Below are positions 45,339-54,087 of a DNA stretch of 64,000 nt, piece after piece (the first letter of the stretch is position 1; every line of letters begins with the position of its first letter). A model generated the notes under the pieces. It saw only the letters and a list, made by a program, of their open reading frames with translations. It ran no database searches and had not been told where the DNA came from. Source of the DNA: Ch67 sp041395845 (GTDB lineage: Bacteria; Pseudomonadota; Gammaproteobacteria; Pseudomonadales; Ketobacteraceae); the NCBI GenBank assembly GCA_041395845.1, contig JAWKZS010000007.1:62001-126000 (forward strand), read 5' to 3'. The position numbers and the translations under genes are program-made.

Positions 45339-45911
45339 ATGAGCACTCTGAAGACCGCCTCCCTCAAGCATCATTTCCTGATCGCCATGCCCGACATGGC
45401 CGATCCCAATTTTGCCCACAGCATCACCTACATCTGCGAACACAACGATGAAGGCGCCATGGGGATCGTGGTGAACCGGCCGATGGAACTGACGGTGGCC
45501 GACATACTTACCCATCTGCAGATCACGGATTTCGATGACCGCCTGCTGGATCAGCATGTGCTGTATGGCGGCCCGGTGCAGACGGAGCGGGGTTTCGTGT
45601 TACACCGCACGCTGCCACACAAGTGGGATACCACCCTGTGCGTGGACGACGACATTTGCCTGACCACCTCGCGGGATATTCTGGTAGCCATCGCCAACAA
45701 TGAAGGCCCGGCAGAAAGCCTGGTGGCGCTGGGTTATGCCGGCTGGAGCGCCGGTCAGCTGGATCACGAGATGGCGCAGAATGCCTGGCTCAGCGTGAAG
45801 GCAGATTCCGATATCCTGTTCGACACACCCTTCGACCGGCGCTGGCAGGCGGCCGCTGCCCTGCTCGGTGTCGACATGAATCTGCTGTCGAGCCAGATTG
45901 GCCACGCCTGA
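45339..45911 (+). CDS. yqgE: UPF0301 protein YqgE/AlgH
   Basis: 190 aa. Conserved features: LKHHFLIAMPDMADPNFAHSITYICEHNDEGAMGIVVNRP near the N-terminus and GGPVQTERGFVLHR. Widely conserved; named AlgH after a link to alginate regulation in Pseudomonas, but the biochemical role is unsettled. It precedes ruvX by 36 bp, an arrangement found in most gammaproteobacteria. Confidence 0.95.
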   Translation: MSTLKTASLKHHFLIAMPDMADPNFAHSITYICEHNDEGAMGIVVNRPMELTVADILTHLQITDFDDRLLDQHVLYGGPVQTERGFVLHRTLPHKWDTTLCVDDDICLTTSRDILVAIANNEGPAESLVALGYAGWSAGQLDHEMAQNAWLSVKADSDILFDTPFDRRWQAAAALLGVDMNLLSSQIGHA

Positions 45912-45947
45912 CTCTTCCCCCTGCTGCTGTTTCGGTGATCTATTCCC

Positions 45948-46406
45948 ATGCCCGCCCTGCCTGACCAACTGTCTGCCCTCGCGTTTGATTTTGGCACCCA
46001 CAAGATCGGGGTCGCCGTGGGCCAGACCATCACCGGTTCCGCCAGCCCGTTGCCGGAACTCAAAGCCAGCAATGGCCAGCCCAACTGGGATCAGGTGGCA
46101 GCACTGATCGCGGAGTGGCAGCCGAACATTTTTGTGGTCGGCGTGCCGGTGATGATGGATGGCAGCGAATTCGATCTGACCCAGCGCGCCCGCAAATTCG
46201 GCCAGCGTCTGCAGGGGCGCTTCGGCAAAGCCTGGTATCCGATGGATGAACGCCTGACCTCGTTCGAAGCCCGGGAACTGGCGAAGGCCCAGCCGCAACG
46301 CAGCAAGGGCCTGGTTGACAGTCTGGCCGCAAGCCTTATTCTGCAGTCCTGGTTCGAAAACGAATGGCCCCGCCTGCGCAAGGAATCCCAAGATGACAAT
46401 GCCTGA
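45948..46406 (+). CDS. ruvX: Putative pre-16S rRNA nuclease / Holliday junction resolvase-like RuvX (YqgF)
   Basis: 152 aa with an RNase H-like fold: catalytic Asp in LAFDFGTHKIGVAVG, VVGVPVMMDGSEF, and DERLTSFEA near the C-terminal half. It takes part in 5'-end maturation of 16S rRNA. Its end overlaps the start of pyrR by 14 nt, so yqgE-ruvX-pyrR-pyrB-pyrX read as one operon. Confidence 0.95.
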   Translation: MPALPDQLSALAFDFGTHKIGVAVGQTITGSASPLPELKASNGQPNWDQVAALIAEWQPNIFVVGVPVMMDGSEFDLTQRARKFGQRLQGRFGKAWYPMDERLTSFEARELAKAQPQRSKGLVDSLAASLILQSWFENEWPRLRKESQDDNA

Positions 46407-46890
46407 AGTGGAACCGCTGCTGGCGGCAATGACCGCGACGCTGCAGCAACGCATTGCTGCCCTGCCCAAAGCCCCAGTGATGGTGGGCATCCACAGCGGC
46501 GGTGCCTGGATTGCCGAGCGTCTGCATCAGGCCCTGCAGCTGGAACAGCCCCTGGGCCTGCTGGACATTTCCTTCTACCGGGACGATTTCGAGGGCAAGG
46601 GCCTGCATCCCAGCGTGAAGCCGTCGGTACTGCCGTTTGCCATCGACGACCAGCATGTGATCCTGGTGGATGACGTGGTGATGAGCGGGCGCACCATCCG
46701 CGCCGCCCTCAACGAACTGTTCGACTACGGCCGCCCGGCGTCGGTGCTGCTGGCCGCACTGGTTGATCTGCCGCAACGTCAGCTGCCGATCCAGCCCGAT
46801 GTCGCCGGAATTCGCATGGATTTACAGCCCGGTCAGCGGGTAAAATTGGCCGGCCCTGCGCCCCTCACCCTGACACTGGTCGACCGCTGA
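46393..46890 (+). CDS. pyrR: Bifunctional pyr operon regulator / uracil phosphoribosyltransferase-like PyrR
   Basis: 165 aa from the ATG at 46393; a second ATG two codons later is also possible. The phosphoribosyltransferase PRPP loop ILVDDVVMSGRTIRAAL is clear, with GIHSGGAWIAERL and DISFYRDDF. In Bacillus PyrR attenuates pyr mRNA; in Pseudomonas the homolog sits before pyrB and its regulatory function is less certain. No pyrR-binding leader is seen, as the gene starts inside ruvX. Confidence 0.93.
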   Translation: MTMPEVEPLLAAMTATLQQRIAALPKAPVMVGIHSGGAWIAERLHQALQLEQPLGLLDISFYRDDFEGKGLHPSVKPSVLPFAIDDQHVILVDDVVMSGRTIRAALNELFDYGRPASVLLAALVDLPQRQLPIQPDVAGIRMDLQPGQRVKLAGPAPLTLTLVDR

Positions 46891-46894
46891 ACCT

Positions 46895-47896
46895 ATGACA
46901 CCAACGATACCGCCCCATCAGCTGCAGTTGAATGAACAAGGTCAACTACGCCATTTCCTCACGACTGAAGGGTTGAGCCGCGAACTGCTCACCGAAATCC
47001 TCGATACGGCTGACTCCTTTGTCAGTGTAGGCAAACAGGCGGTGAAAAAGGTCCCGCTGCTTCGCGGCAAGACGGTGGTGAATCTGTTCTTCGAAAACAG
47101 CACCCGCACCCGCACCACCTTCGAACTGGCGGCCAAGCGGCTGTCGGCGGATGTACTGAATATCAACATCAGCGCCTCGTCCACCTCCAAGGGTGAATCC
47201 CTGATGGACATGCTGTGGAACCTGGAATACATGGACAGCGACATGTTCATCGTGCGCCACGGTGATAGCGGCGCGCCCCACTTCATTGCGGAATTTGTCT
47301 GTCCCCATGTGGCGGTGATCAATGCCGGCGACGGCCGTCATGCCCACCCGACCCAGGCCATGCTGGACATGTACACCATCCGCCGCCACAAGGGCGCGTT
47401 CGAAAATCTCACCGTCGCCATCATCGGTGACATCCTGCATTCCCGGGTGGCGCGCTCGCAGATCCATGCCCTGACAGCGCTGGGTGCCCGCGAAATCCGC
47501 GTTATCGGCCCCAAGACCCTGATCCCCAAAGACATCGAATCGCTCGGAGTGAAGGTGTTCTACAACATGGCGCAGGGACTGGCGGACGTGGACGTGGTTT
47601 CCACCCTGCGCCTGCAAAAAGAGCGCATGGAGTCTGCCCTGCTACCCAGTGAATCGGAGTTTTATCGCTTGTACGGCCTGTCGATGGAAAAACTGGCGTT
47701 CGCCAAACCGGACGCCATCGTGATGCACCCGGGCCCGATCAACCGGGGCGTGGAAATCGAGTCGGCGGTGGCTGACTGCGAACGTTCGGTAATCCTGAAC
47801 CAGGTCAACTACGGCATCGCCGTGCGGATGGCGGTGCTGTCGATGGCCATGAGCGGCCAGAATACCGATGCCGGCACCGGCGGGGAGGAGGCGTAA
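46895..47896 (+). CDS. pyrB: Aspartate carbamoyltransferase catalytic subunit
   Basis: 333 aa, the Pseudomonas-type length with an N-terminal extension relative to E. coli. Catalyses the first committed step of pyrimidine synthesis. Seen: the carbamoyl-phosphate site FENSTRTRTTFELAAKR, RHGDSGAPHFIAE, DGRHAHPTQAMLD and VMHPGPINRGVEI. In this ATCase class PyrB forms a dodecamer with the inactive dihydroorotase PyrX, encoded 1 bp downstream, instead of PyrI. Only 4 bp follow pyrR. Confidence 0.97.
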   Translation: MTPTIPPHQLQLNEQGQLRHFLTTEGLSRELLTEILDTADSFVSVGKQAVKKVPLLRGKTVVNLFFENSTRTRTTFELAAKRLSADVLNINISASSTSKGESLMDMLWNLEYMDSDMFIVRHGDSGAPHFIAEFVCPHVAVINAGDGRHAHPTQAMLDMYTIRRHKGAFENLTVAIIGDILHSRVARSQIHALTALGAREIRVIGPKTLIPKDIESLGVKVFYNMAQGLADVDVVSTLRLQKERMESALLPSESEFYRLYGLSMEKLAFAKPDAIVMHPGPINRGVEIESAVADCERSVILNQVNYGIAVRMAVLSMAMSGQNTDAGTGGEEA

Positions 47897-47897
47897 C

Positions 47898-49211
47898 ATG
47901 GACTTTTCACGCCCCACCTTCAATCAGCGCATCGTCATCCGCAATGGCCGGGTGATCGATCCGCGCAATGTGCTGGACAAGGTCACCGATGTGTATGTGG
48001 CTGACGGCCTGATCGCCGGTATCGGCGCGGCACCGGTCGGCTTCAAGGCAGATGTGGATATCGATGCCCGCGGCATGCTGGTGATTCCCGGCGCCGTGGA
48101 CATCTGCGCCCGCATGCGCGAGCCGGGCCAGACCCAGAAAGGCAGCATTCATTCGGAAACCCGCGCTGCGGCCGCCGGGGGCATTACCCACCTGTGCTGT
48201 CCGCCGGATACCAAACCCATTATCGACACCCGGGCTGTCGCCGCCCTGATTCAGGAGCGGGCCCACCAGTCCGGCTATGCCCATGTGCTGCCCATCGGCG
48301 CCCTGACCAAAGGGCTGCAGGGCCAGCAGCTGGCGGAAATGCATGCCCTGCGGGAAGCCGGCTGCGTGGCCGTGTCCCAGTTGCGCTATCCGGTGAAAGA
48401 TTCCCTCAGCCTGCTGCGCTGTCTGGAGTACGCCAGCACCTTCGATCTGACGGTGTTCTTCCAGAGCGAGGAAGCATCCCTGAGTCCGAAAGGCGGCATT
48501 CACGCCGGACCCACTTCGACCCGACTGGGCCTGCCCGGCATCAGTGACGCCGCCGAAACCATCGCCCTGAGCCGGGATCTGCTGCTGGTACAACAGGCCG
48601 ACGTGCGCGCGCACTTCGGCCAGCTGTCCTGCGCCCGCTCGGTGAAACTGATCGCCGCCGCCCAGCGCGAAGGCTTGCCGGTGACGGCAGACGTGGCGGT
48701 GCACCAGTTGTTCCTGACCGATGAAATGATCGACGGCTTCAACAGCCAGTATCACACCCGTCCGCCCCTGCGCAGCGAGCAGGATCGCCTGGGCCTGATC
48801 GATGGTGTGAAGGCGGGGGTAATTTCCATCCTCTGCTCCGATCACCAGCCCCACGAAGCGGCGGCCAAGTCGGAACCGTTCCCCTCCACCGAGCCGGGGA
48901 TTTCGGCGTTTTCCACCTTCCTGCCCCTGAGTTACCGGCTGGTAACCATGGGCATCCTGACGGAATCGGAGTGGGTGCAGCGAATTGCCATGAACCCGGC
49001 CCTGCTGATCGGGCTGGATGCGGGCCATCTGGATGTGGGCAGCAATGCCAACCTGTGCGTGTTCGATCCGGCCAGGCAATGGCAGCTGACGGAAGAGCGG
49101 ATGCTGTCAGTGGGCAAGAACTCACCCTTCCTCGGACAGACCCTGCAGGGACAGGTACAACTGACCCTGAAAGACGGGGCGATCACCTTCCGCCAGACCG
49201 CCGGCCTCTGA
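47898..49211 (+). CDS. pyrX: Non-catalytic dihydroorotase-like subunit PyrX (PyrC')
   Basis: 437 aa from the ATG at 47898, 1 bp after the pyrB stop, with GGAGG upstream. Amidohydrolase/dihydroorotase fold (VIRNGRVIDPRNVLD, REPGQTQKGSIHSETRAAAAGGIT), but the metal-binding HxH motif usually found in PGxxDxHxHxREPG reads GAVDICARMREPG, so both His are gone. This is the hallmark of the structural dihydroorotase that stabilises the Pseudomonas-type ATCase. An active PyrC should be elsewhere in the genome. Confidence 0.93.
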   Translation: MDFSRPTFNQRIVIRNGRVIDPRNVLDKVTDVYVADGLIAGIGAAPVGFKADVDIDARGMLVIPGAVDICARMREPGQTQKGSIHSETRAAAAGGITHLCCPPDTKPIIDTRAVAALIQERAHQSGYAHVLPIGALTKGLQGQQLAEMHALREAGCVAVSQLRYPVKDSLSLLRCLEYASTFDLTVFFQSEEASLSPKGGIHAGPTSTRLGLPGISDAAETIALSRDLLLVQQADVRAHFGQLSCARSVKLIAAAQREGLPVTADVAVHQLFLTDEMIDGFNSQYHTRPPLRSEQDRLGLIDGVKAGVISILCSDHQPHEAAAKSEPFPSTEPGISAFSTFLPLSYRLVTMGILTESEWVQRIAMNPALLIGLDAGHLDVGSNANLCVFDPARQWQLTEERMLSVGKNSPFLGQTLQGQVQLTLKDGAITFRQTAGL

Positions 49212-49236
49212 GCCGGCGAACCCAACCGCTGCCTGC

Positions 49237-51132
49237 TCAGCGCACCAGATCAAACGGGCCGGGAAAGCGCAGGATCTCTCCTATGGCAGGAACCGGCATC
49301 GCGAAATACTGACGCTTACGCCAGTCGTAGTATTGCCAGACCATGCTGTCCGGCATGTCGTCATCGAAGAACTCGATCTGCAAACGGGACGGCCGGTTTT
49401 CGGTGAGCGCCAGCACCGTAACCCGCATGTCACCGGCGTAGCGCCGGTCACCCACCGTCAGCGGCTGGCCTGGGGACGCCACCAACCCCTGCAGCATTTG
49501 CGCACCATAGGCCGACGACAGCAGCGGACGATGCCCGTCGAGACTGCTGACCGCGTGGCGGTTGTGCAGTGGCAAGCCTGCCGGCGCCGTTAATTCGAAC
49601 ACACGGGCAGACAGCCGCTTGAGATCAAGAGAAACCAGTCCCGGCGCCAGCACGTTCAAGGTTTCGGGAATCGCCCCATGATTGAAGCGCCAGTCGAACG
49701 GCAGGTAGTAGTCATTGTTGATGGTCGGCGAGTTGACCACCACCAGCGAGGGACCGGTGCGACCGGCCGGATAGGCGCGCTGCACGCTGGAGTACTGACC
49801 GTCGTCGGTGTAGGTAACCGGCAACAGCGTCGATGTAATGAGGAAGGCGCCCAGTCCCGGCAGGAACAGGTGGAAGCACAACACGGCACCCACCACGAAT
49901 TTATCGGCACGCCAGCGCGCATCATCCAGCAGCAGATGCACCCAGCGCGCCAGCAGCCAGAAGAAGCCAATCGCGGCAAAGGCGCCGGCCCGGGTTCCGG
50001 CGGACACCAGGGTGCAGGCCGGCACCGCCGCCAGCACGCTGCCAAGCAGCATGGCACGGGCGAGTGGCGAATCACGCAGCAGACGGCGAATCAGCGGCAG
50101 ACAGATCAGCAGCAGCGCTGCACCTGCCACTGACACCCAGATTCGCAGGTCCGGCGCCACGCCGGAAGCCACCCCGTCAACGCCGGTAATCAGGCTGGAC
50201 AATACCAGCGGCAATACCTTGAGTATCCACCCCAGAAACGCCGCAAGATCATTGCCCGGATCCAGGTACAGGCCGATATCATCGGCACCGAATCCCAGCC
50301 AGTTGTACAGCAGGCGCCACGCCAGCACGATGCACAGATACGGCGCCAGCAAGACGGCCTTGCGCAACAGGCTGCCGCGCTCGATGAACAGCAGATAGGC
50401 CCCCATGTAGGCCAGGATCGACAGGCTGTTTTCGGCACTGAGCAGCGCCGCCAGAAACGCCAGCGCAGAACGCACGAAGGCCCAATGGCGGGATTCTTCC
50501 CGCCACAACCAGAACTGCTCCAGCGCATAGCATCCCAAGGCCACTGCGATGAACACGTTGCGCGCCGCTATCCAGCTGAAACTCATGACATGGCCGGCGT
50601 CCACCACCAGAAACAGCGCTCCCAGCACCGCAACTCGGGTCTGCGCACTGATACGCAGGAACAGCCGATACGCCATCGCCGCCATCAGCAGCACATATAT
50701 CAGACTGTGCAACGCTTGCAGCGGGAAAGAATCCGGTGCAATGCGAGCATCCAGCCAATGCGTGGCAGCAGACAACGGACGCCAGGGATTCATCTTGGCA
50801 TCTTCACTGCTCCACCAGGGCAGGCTGCCGTAATCCTGATACAGGTCCGTGGTCCCGGTGGCCGGGTTGTAGAAATGAAAAGCATTGGAAACCTGATCCC
50901 AGAACGACAGACTGGCGTCGGCCAGCATGAAGCCACGGGCCGCAAGCACGGGATCCCCGGCCACATTCGCGCGGATCATGAAATCATCGGACGCCAGGCG
51001 GGAAAACGCCCCCGGCAAATGGGTCAGCAACGCCACCAACAGCACGACCAGCAGCCCGCTGCGCCGGGAGAGCCGCAGCCGCACACTCTGCAAACGCGCC
51101 AGTATCGACTGCTGCGTTGTCGGTTGATCCAT
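49237..51132 (-). CDS. Multi-pass membrane protein, GT-C glycosyltransferase-like
   Basis: 631 aa from the ATG at 51132, which has GGAG about 6 nt upstream; the ATG at 51144 is in frame but less well placed. About 10-11 hydrophobic segments fill residues 25-440, followed by a soluble C-terminal domain of about 190 residues (RTGPSLVVVNSPTINNDYYLPFDW...). After the first TM comes LASDDFMIR, an Asp-Asp pair in the first outer loop as in GT-C lipid-sugar glycosyltransferases. No sugar specificity can be read, and there are no glycan genes beside it. It lies between the pyr operon and pilU on the opposite strand to pyr. Confidence 0.7.
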   Translation of the reverse strand: MDQPTTQQSILARLQSVRLRLSRRSGLLVVLLVALLTHLPGAFSRLASDDFMIRANVAGDPVLAARGFMLADASLSFWDQVSNAFHFYNPATGTTDLYQDYGSLPWWSSEDAKMNPWRPLSAATHWLDARIAPDSFPLQALHSLIYVLLMAAMAYRLFLRISAQTRVAVLGALFLVVDAGHVMSFSWIAARNVFIAVALGCYALEQFWLWREESRHWAFVRSALAFLAALLSAENSLSILAYMGAYLLFIERGSLLRKAVLLAPYLCIVLAWRLLYNWLGFGADDIGLYLDPGNDLAAFLGWILKVLPLVLSSLITGVDGVASGVAPDLRIWVSVAGAALLLICLPLIRRLLRDSPLARAMLLGSVLAAVPACTLVSAGTRAGAFAAIGFFWLLARWVHLLLDDARWRADKFVVGAVLCFHLFLPGLGAFLITSTLLPVTYTDDGQYSSVQRAYPAGRTGPSLVVVNSPTINNDYYLPFDWRFNHGAIPETLNVLAPGLVSLDLKRLSARVFELTAPAGLPLHNRHAVSSLDGHRPLLSSAYGAQMLQGLVASPGQPLTVGDRRYAGDMRVTVLALTENRPSRLQIEFFDDDMPDSMVWQYYDWRKRQYFAMPVPAIGEILRFPGPFDLVR

Positions 51133-51350
51133 CTTGGACTCCATGCTTCAAGTGCCATCCGGCCACCGTTGAAGAAGGTGAATCTAGCCCGCCAGAAGGA
51201 TCATGACTGCGGCCGGATTCGCATTCGGAGGTGGAACCAGGTCCCGCTTATAGATTATTTCGGACAAAAAACAAGGCGGACTGACCGGTCACAGTCAGAG
51301 ATTTTGGGCTTATCGTGCCAAAAAGTAAACGACCAAAAGGAGTAGAAGTA

Positions 51351-51374
51351 GCCGACCGGCGGTCACCGGTCGGC
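51351..51374 (-). terminator. Terminator after pilU
   Basis: GCCGACCGG and CCGGTCGGC form a 9-bp stem with a 6-nt loop, followed on the minus strand by the pyrimidine-rich TACTTCTACTCCTTTTGG. It begins 8 bp after the pilU stop. The remaining spacer up to the membrane-protein gene (51145-51350) shows no other feature I can support. Confidence 0.7.
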
Positions 51375-51381
51375 GGAGGGA

Positions 51382-52518
51382 TTACCAGCGACCCTTGAGG
51401 GAGTCGTCGTCCTGCAGGGTGAGGCCGCGGGTGGATTCGCTCAGGGATTCGGCGGATTCCGAGCCCAGCTTGATCATCAGGCGCAGATCGTTCGGGGAGT
51501 CCGCGTGGGCCAGCGCGTCTTCGTAGGTGATTTCGCCAGAGCTGTAGAGGTCGTAGAGCGCCTGGTCGAAGGTCTGCATACCCAGTTCACGGGACTTGGC
51601 CATCAGCGGCTTGAGCAGGTGCACTTCGCCCTTGCGGATGTGATCCGCCATCAGGGGAGTATTGAGCAGGACTTCGATAACCGCGCGGCGACCCTTGCCA
51701 TCCGGCGTAGGAATCAGCTGCTGCGCCACCATGCCCCGCAGGTTGAGAGACAGGTCCATCCACAGCTGGTTGTGCCGGTCTGCCGGGAAGAAGTGGATGA
51801 TACGGTCCAGCGCCTGGTTGGCGTTGTTGGCGTGCAGGGTGGCCAGTACCAGGTGACCGGTTTCCGAGAACGCGACGGCGTATTCCATGGTTTCGCGGGT
51901 CCGGATCTCGCCGATCATGATGACATCCGGCGCCTGCCGCAGCGTGTTCTTCAGCGCCACTTCAAAGCTGTCGGTGTCCAGCCCCACTTCGCGCTGGGTG
52001 ACGATGCAGCCCTTGTGCTGGTGGATGAATTCGATCGGGTCTTCGATGCTGATGATGTGGCCTTTGGAATTCATGTTGCGATGACCGATCATCGCCGCCA
52101 GCGAGGTGGATTTACCGGTACCGGTGGCACCCACGAAAATCACGATACCGCGCTTGGTCATGGCCAGGTCCTTGAGGACCGATGGCAGGTTGAGTTCGTC
52201 CAGGGTCGGAATGCGGGTTTCGATGCGACGCAGCACCATGCCGACCAGGTTGCGCTGGTAGAAGGCGCTGACCCGGAAACGGCCAATGCCGCGGGCGCTG
52301 ATGGCAAAGTTGCATTCGTGGGTTTCGATGAATTGCTTGCGCTGGCCTTCGTTCATGACCGCGAGCACGGTTTCACGGGTCTGTTCCGGGCTCAACGAGG
52401 TTTTGGTCACTGGCACGATACGGCCGTGGATTTTCATCGAAGGTGGAACGCCGGCTGTAATAAACAGATCCGAGCCCCCTTTTTCCACCATCAGTTTCAA
52501 CAGGTCTTCAAATTCCAT
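51382..52518 (-). CDS. pilU: Type IV pilus retraction ATPase PilU
   Basis: 378 aa. PilT/GspE-family hexameric ATPase: Walker A in FVGATGTGKSTSLAAM, Asp box ISIEDPIEFIHQHK, Walker B in VIMIGEIRTRETMEYA, His box LATLHANNANQALDR. The N-terminal MEFEDLLKLMVEKGGSDLFI and C-terminal acidic tail with ESTRGLTLQDDDSLKGRW separate it from PilT. It assists PilT in powering retraction. It lies 358 bp after pilT, the gap being filled by two structured repeats. Confidence 0.96.
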   Translation of the reverse strand: MEFEDLLKLMVEKGGSDLFITAGVPPSMKIHGRIVPVTKTSLSPEQTRETVLAVMNEGQRKQFIETHECNFAISARGIGRFRVSAFYQRNLVGMVLRRIETRIPTLDELNLPSVLKDLAMTKRGIVIFVGATGTGKSTSLAAMIGHRNMNSKGHIISIEDPIEFIHQHKGCIVTQREVGLDTDSFEVALKNTLRQAPDVIMIGEIRTRETMEYAVAFSETGHLVLATLHANNANQALDRIIHFFPADRHNQLWMDLSLNLRGMVAQQLIPTPDGKGRRAVIEVLLNTPLMADHIRKGEVHLLKPLMAKSRELGMQTFDQALYDLYSSGEITYEDALAHADSPNDLRLMIKLGSESAESLSESTRGLTLQDDDSLKGRW

Positions 52519-52580
52519 TGTTCACCTCAAGCCTTTGTTCAAGCACCCAACTCAACCGTTCTACTGATTGCTGTGGCGAT

Positions 52581-52682
52581 CGTTCTGGCGTTTTGCTTTC
52601 AGAACCGCCACGAGTACATCCCTGTAGGCTCGTTCGCGGCCATCCTTGGCCGCAAACGTTCTGAAAGCAAAACGCCAGAACG
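52581..52682 (-). repeat. Structured intergenic element, copy B
   Basis: Perfect 25-bp arms (52581-52605 and 52658-52682) enclose a 52-nt core which on the minus strand contains GCGGCCA-AGGA-TGGCCGC and a second hairpin around ACA-GGGA-TGT. This second hairpin differs from that in copies A and C, so B is a sub-type. It sits 62 bp upstream of the pilU start, between pilT and pilU. The arms read CGTTCTGGCG... and are unrelated to those of A and C. Confidence 0.88.
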
Positions 52683-52741
52683 CTCTTCAATTCAGGGCTC
52701 TGTGCGCCTTATCGGATTCGAAGCTCGTGGTCAGACTCGAA

Positions 52742-52849
52742 GTGGAGCCTGGTGTTACGATTCCAGACCGTTTGCGGCCAGGGATGGCCGCGGACGAGCG
52801 CACATGGATGTGCCTGTAGCGTGTCTGGAATCGTAATACCAGGCTCCAC
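52742..52849 (+). repeat. Structured intergenic element, copy C
   Basis: The 27-bp arms (52742-52768 and 52823-52849) are complementary except for one position that would be a G-U pair, placed in the same CTGGTG/TACCAG context as in copy A. The 54-nt core is almost identical to copy A: GCGGCCA-GGGA-TGGCCGC, then GAGC, GCACA-TGGA-TGTGC and TGTAGCGT. It lies 27 bp downstream of pilT and 59 bp from copy B, in the opposite core orientation. Apart from B and C the 358-bp pilT-pilU gap shows nothing else. Confidence 0.9.
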
Positions 52850-52876
52850 GCCACCAAGCTCAATTCAAACGAGCCC

Positions 52877-53909
52877 TCACCGAATCGCATCCGGATTCTT
52901 CGCTTTCTCCCGCGCCAGCTCCACATTCACCAGCCCCTTGCGCACCAGATCCGACAGACACTGATCCAGGGTCTGCATGCCCAGTGAAGCGCCGGTCTGG
53001 ATCGCGGAATACATCTGCGCAACCTTGTCTTCGCGGATCAGGTTACGGATCGCCGGGGTGCCGATCATGATTTCATGGGCTGCCACCCGGCCGCCACCGT
53101 TTTTCTTCAGCAGTGACTGCGAGATTACCGCCTGCAGGGATTCCGACAGCATCGAACGCACCATGGCTTTTCCGCGGGAACACGTCCACCACACGGTCGA
53201 TGGTCTTGGCGGCGCTGGTGGTGTGCAGGGTGCCGAACACCAGGTGACCGGTTTCCGCCGCCGTCAGCGCCAGGCGGATGGTTTCCAGATCCCGCATTTC
53301 ACCCACGAGGATGATGTCAGGGTCTTCCCGCAGGGCCGAACGCAGTGCTTCGGCGAATCCCAGGGTGTCGCGATGCACTTCACGCTGGTTCACCAGACAC
53401 TTCTTGGATTCGTGCACGAATTCGATCGGGTCTTCGATGGTGAGGATGTGTTCGTAACGGTTCTCGTTGATGTAGTCGATCATCGCCGCCAGGGTGGTGG
53501 ACTTGCCGGAACCGGTAGGGCCGGTCACCAGGATCAGGCCACGGGGGAATTCGCAGATATTGCGAAACACCTGGCCCTGCCCCAGATCTTCCATCGACAG
53601 CACCTTGGACGGAATCGTCCGGAATACGGCGCCGGCGCCCCGGTTCTGGTTGAAAGCGTTGACCCGGAAGCGGGCCACGCCGGGCACTTCGAACGAGAAG
53701 TCGGTTTCAAGGAATTCTTCAAAATCCTTGCGCTGCTTGTCGTTCATGATGTCGTAGATCAGGCCGTGGACCTGCTTGTGATCCATCGGCGGCAGATTGA
53801 TGCGGCGCACGTCGCCGTCGACCCGGATCATCGGGGGCAAGCCTGCGGACAGGTGCAAGTCGGACGCGCCATTTTTCACGCCAAACGCCAGCAATTCAGT
53901 AATATCCAT
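52877..53909 (-). pseudogene. pilT: Type IV pilus retraction ATPase PilT, frameshifted
   Basis: The first part (53909 down to about 53165) encodes MDITELLAFGVKNGASDLHL through Walker A VTGPTGSGKSTTLAAM, TIEDPIEFVHE, LVGEMRDLETIRLAL and FGTLHTTSAAKTIDRVVDVFP, then leaves frame. The remainder resumes in another frame near 53175 as KAMVRSMLSESLQAVISQ...GMQTLDQCLSDLVRKG and reaches a normal PilT end. At the break the DNA reads CCGCGGAAAAGCC where relatives encode about P-A-E-E-K-A, a net loss of 2 or 5 bases. Both halves are otherwise fully conserved, so the lesion is recent or a sequence error. PilT is the main retraction motor for twitching. Confidence 0.85.
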
Positions 53910-54087
53910 GGGGGAACCTTCTCGATACCAACAGATTGAAAACGGAGCGGTGGAGCCTGTCTTTCAAGCGTAGCAGACAAACCGCCACTGGCTGCGCCAC
54001 ACCCATTCCTAATTCAATTTTGTGATTAAATACCACGGTTTCACGTAAAATGCCCGTGCCCGTTTCACACCACTTCCGGAAACCCCC

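Noticed and set aside
47898..49211. Active dihydroorotase PyrC
   Set aside because: The metal-binding HxH motif is lost (DICARMREPG), and the gene is coupled to pyrB as in the structural PyrX subunit.
51240..51345. Small coding gene or mobile-element end before pilU terminator
   Set aside because: No start, ribosome site or inverted-repeat terminus is supported; treated as non-coding spacer.
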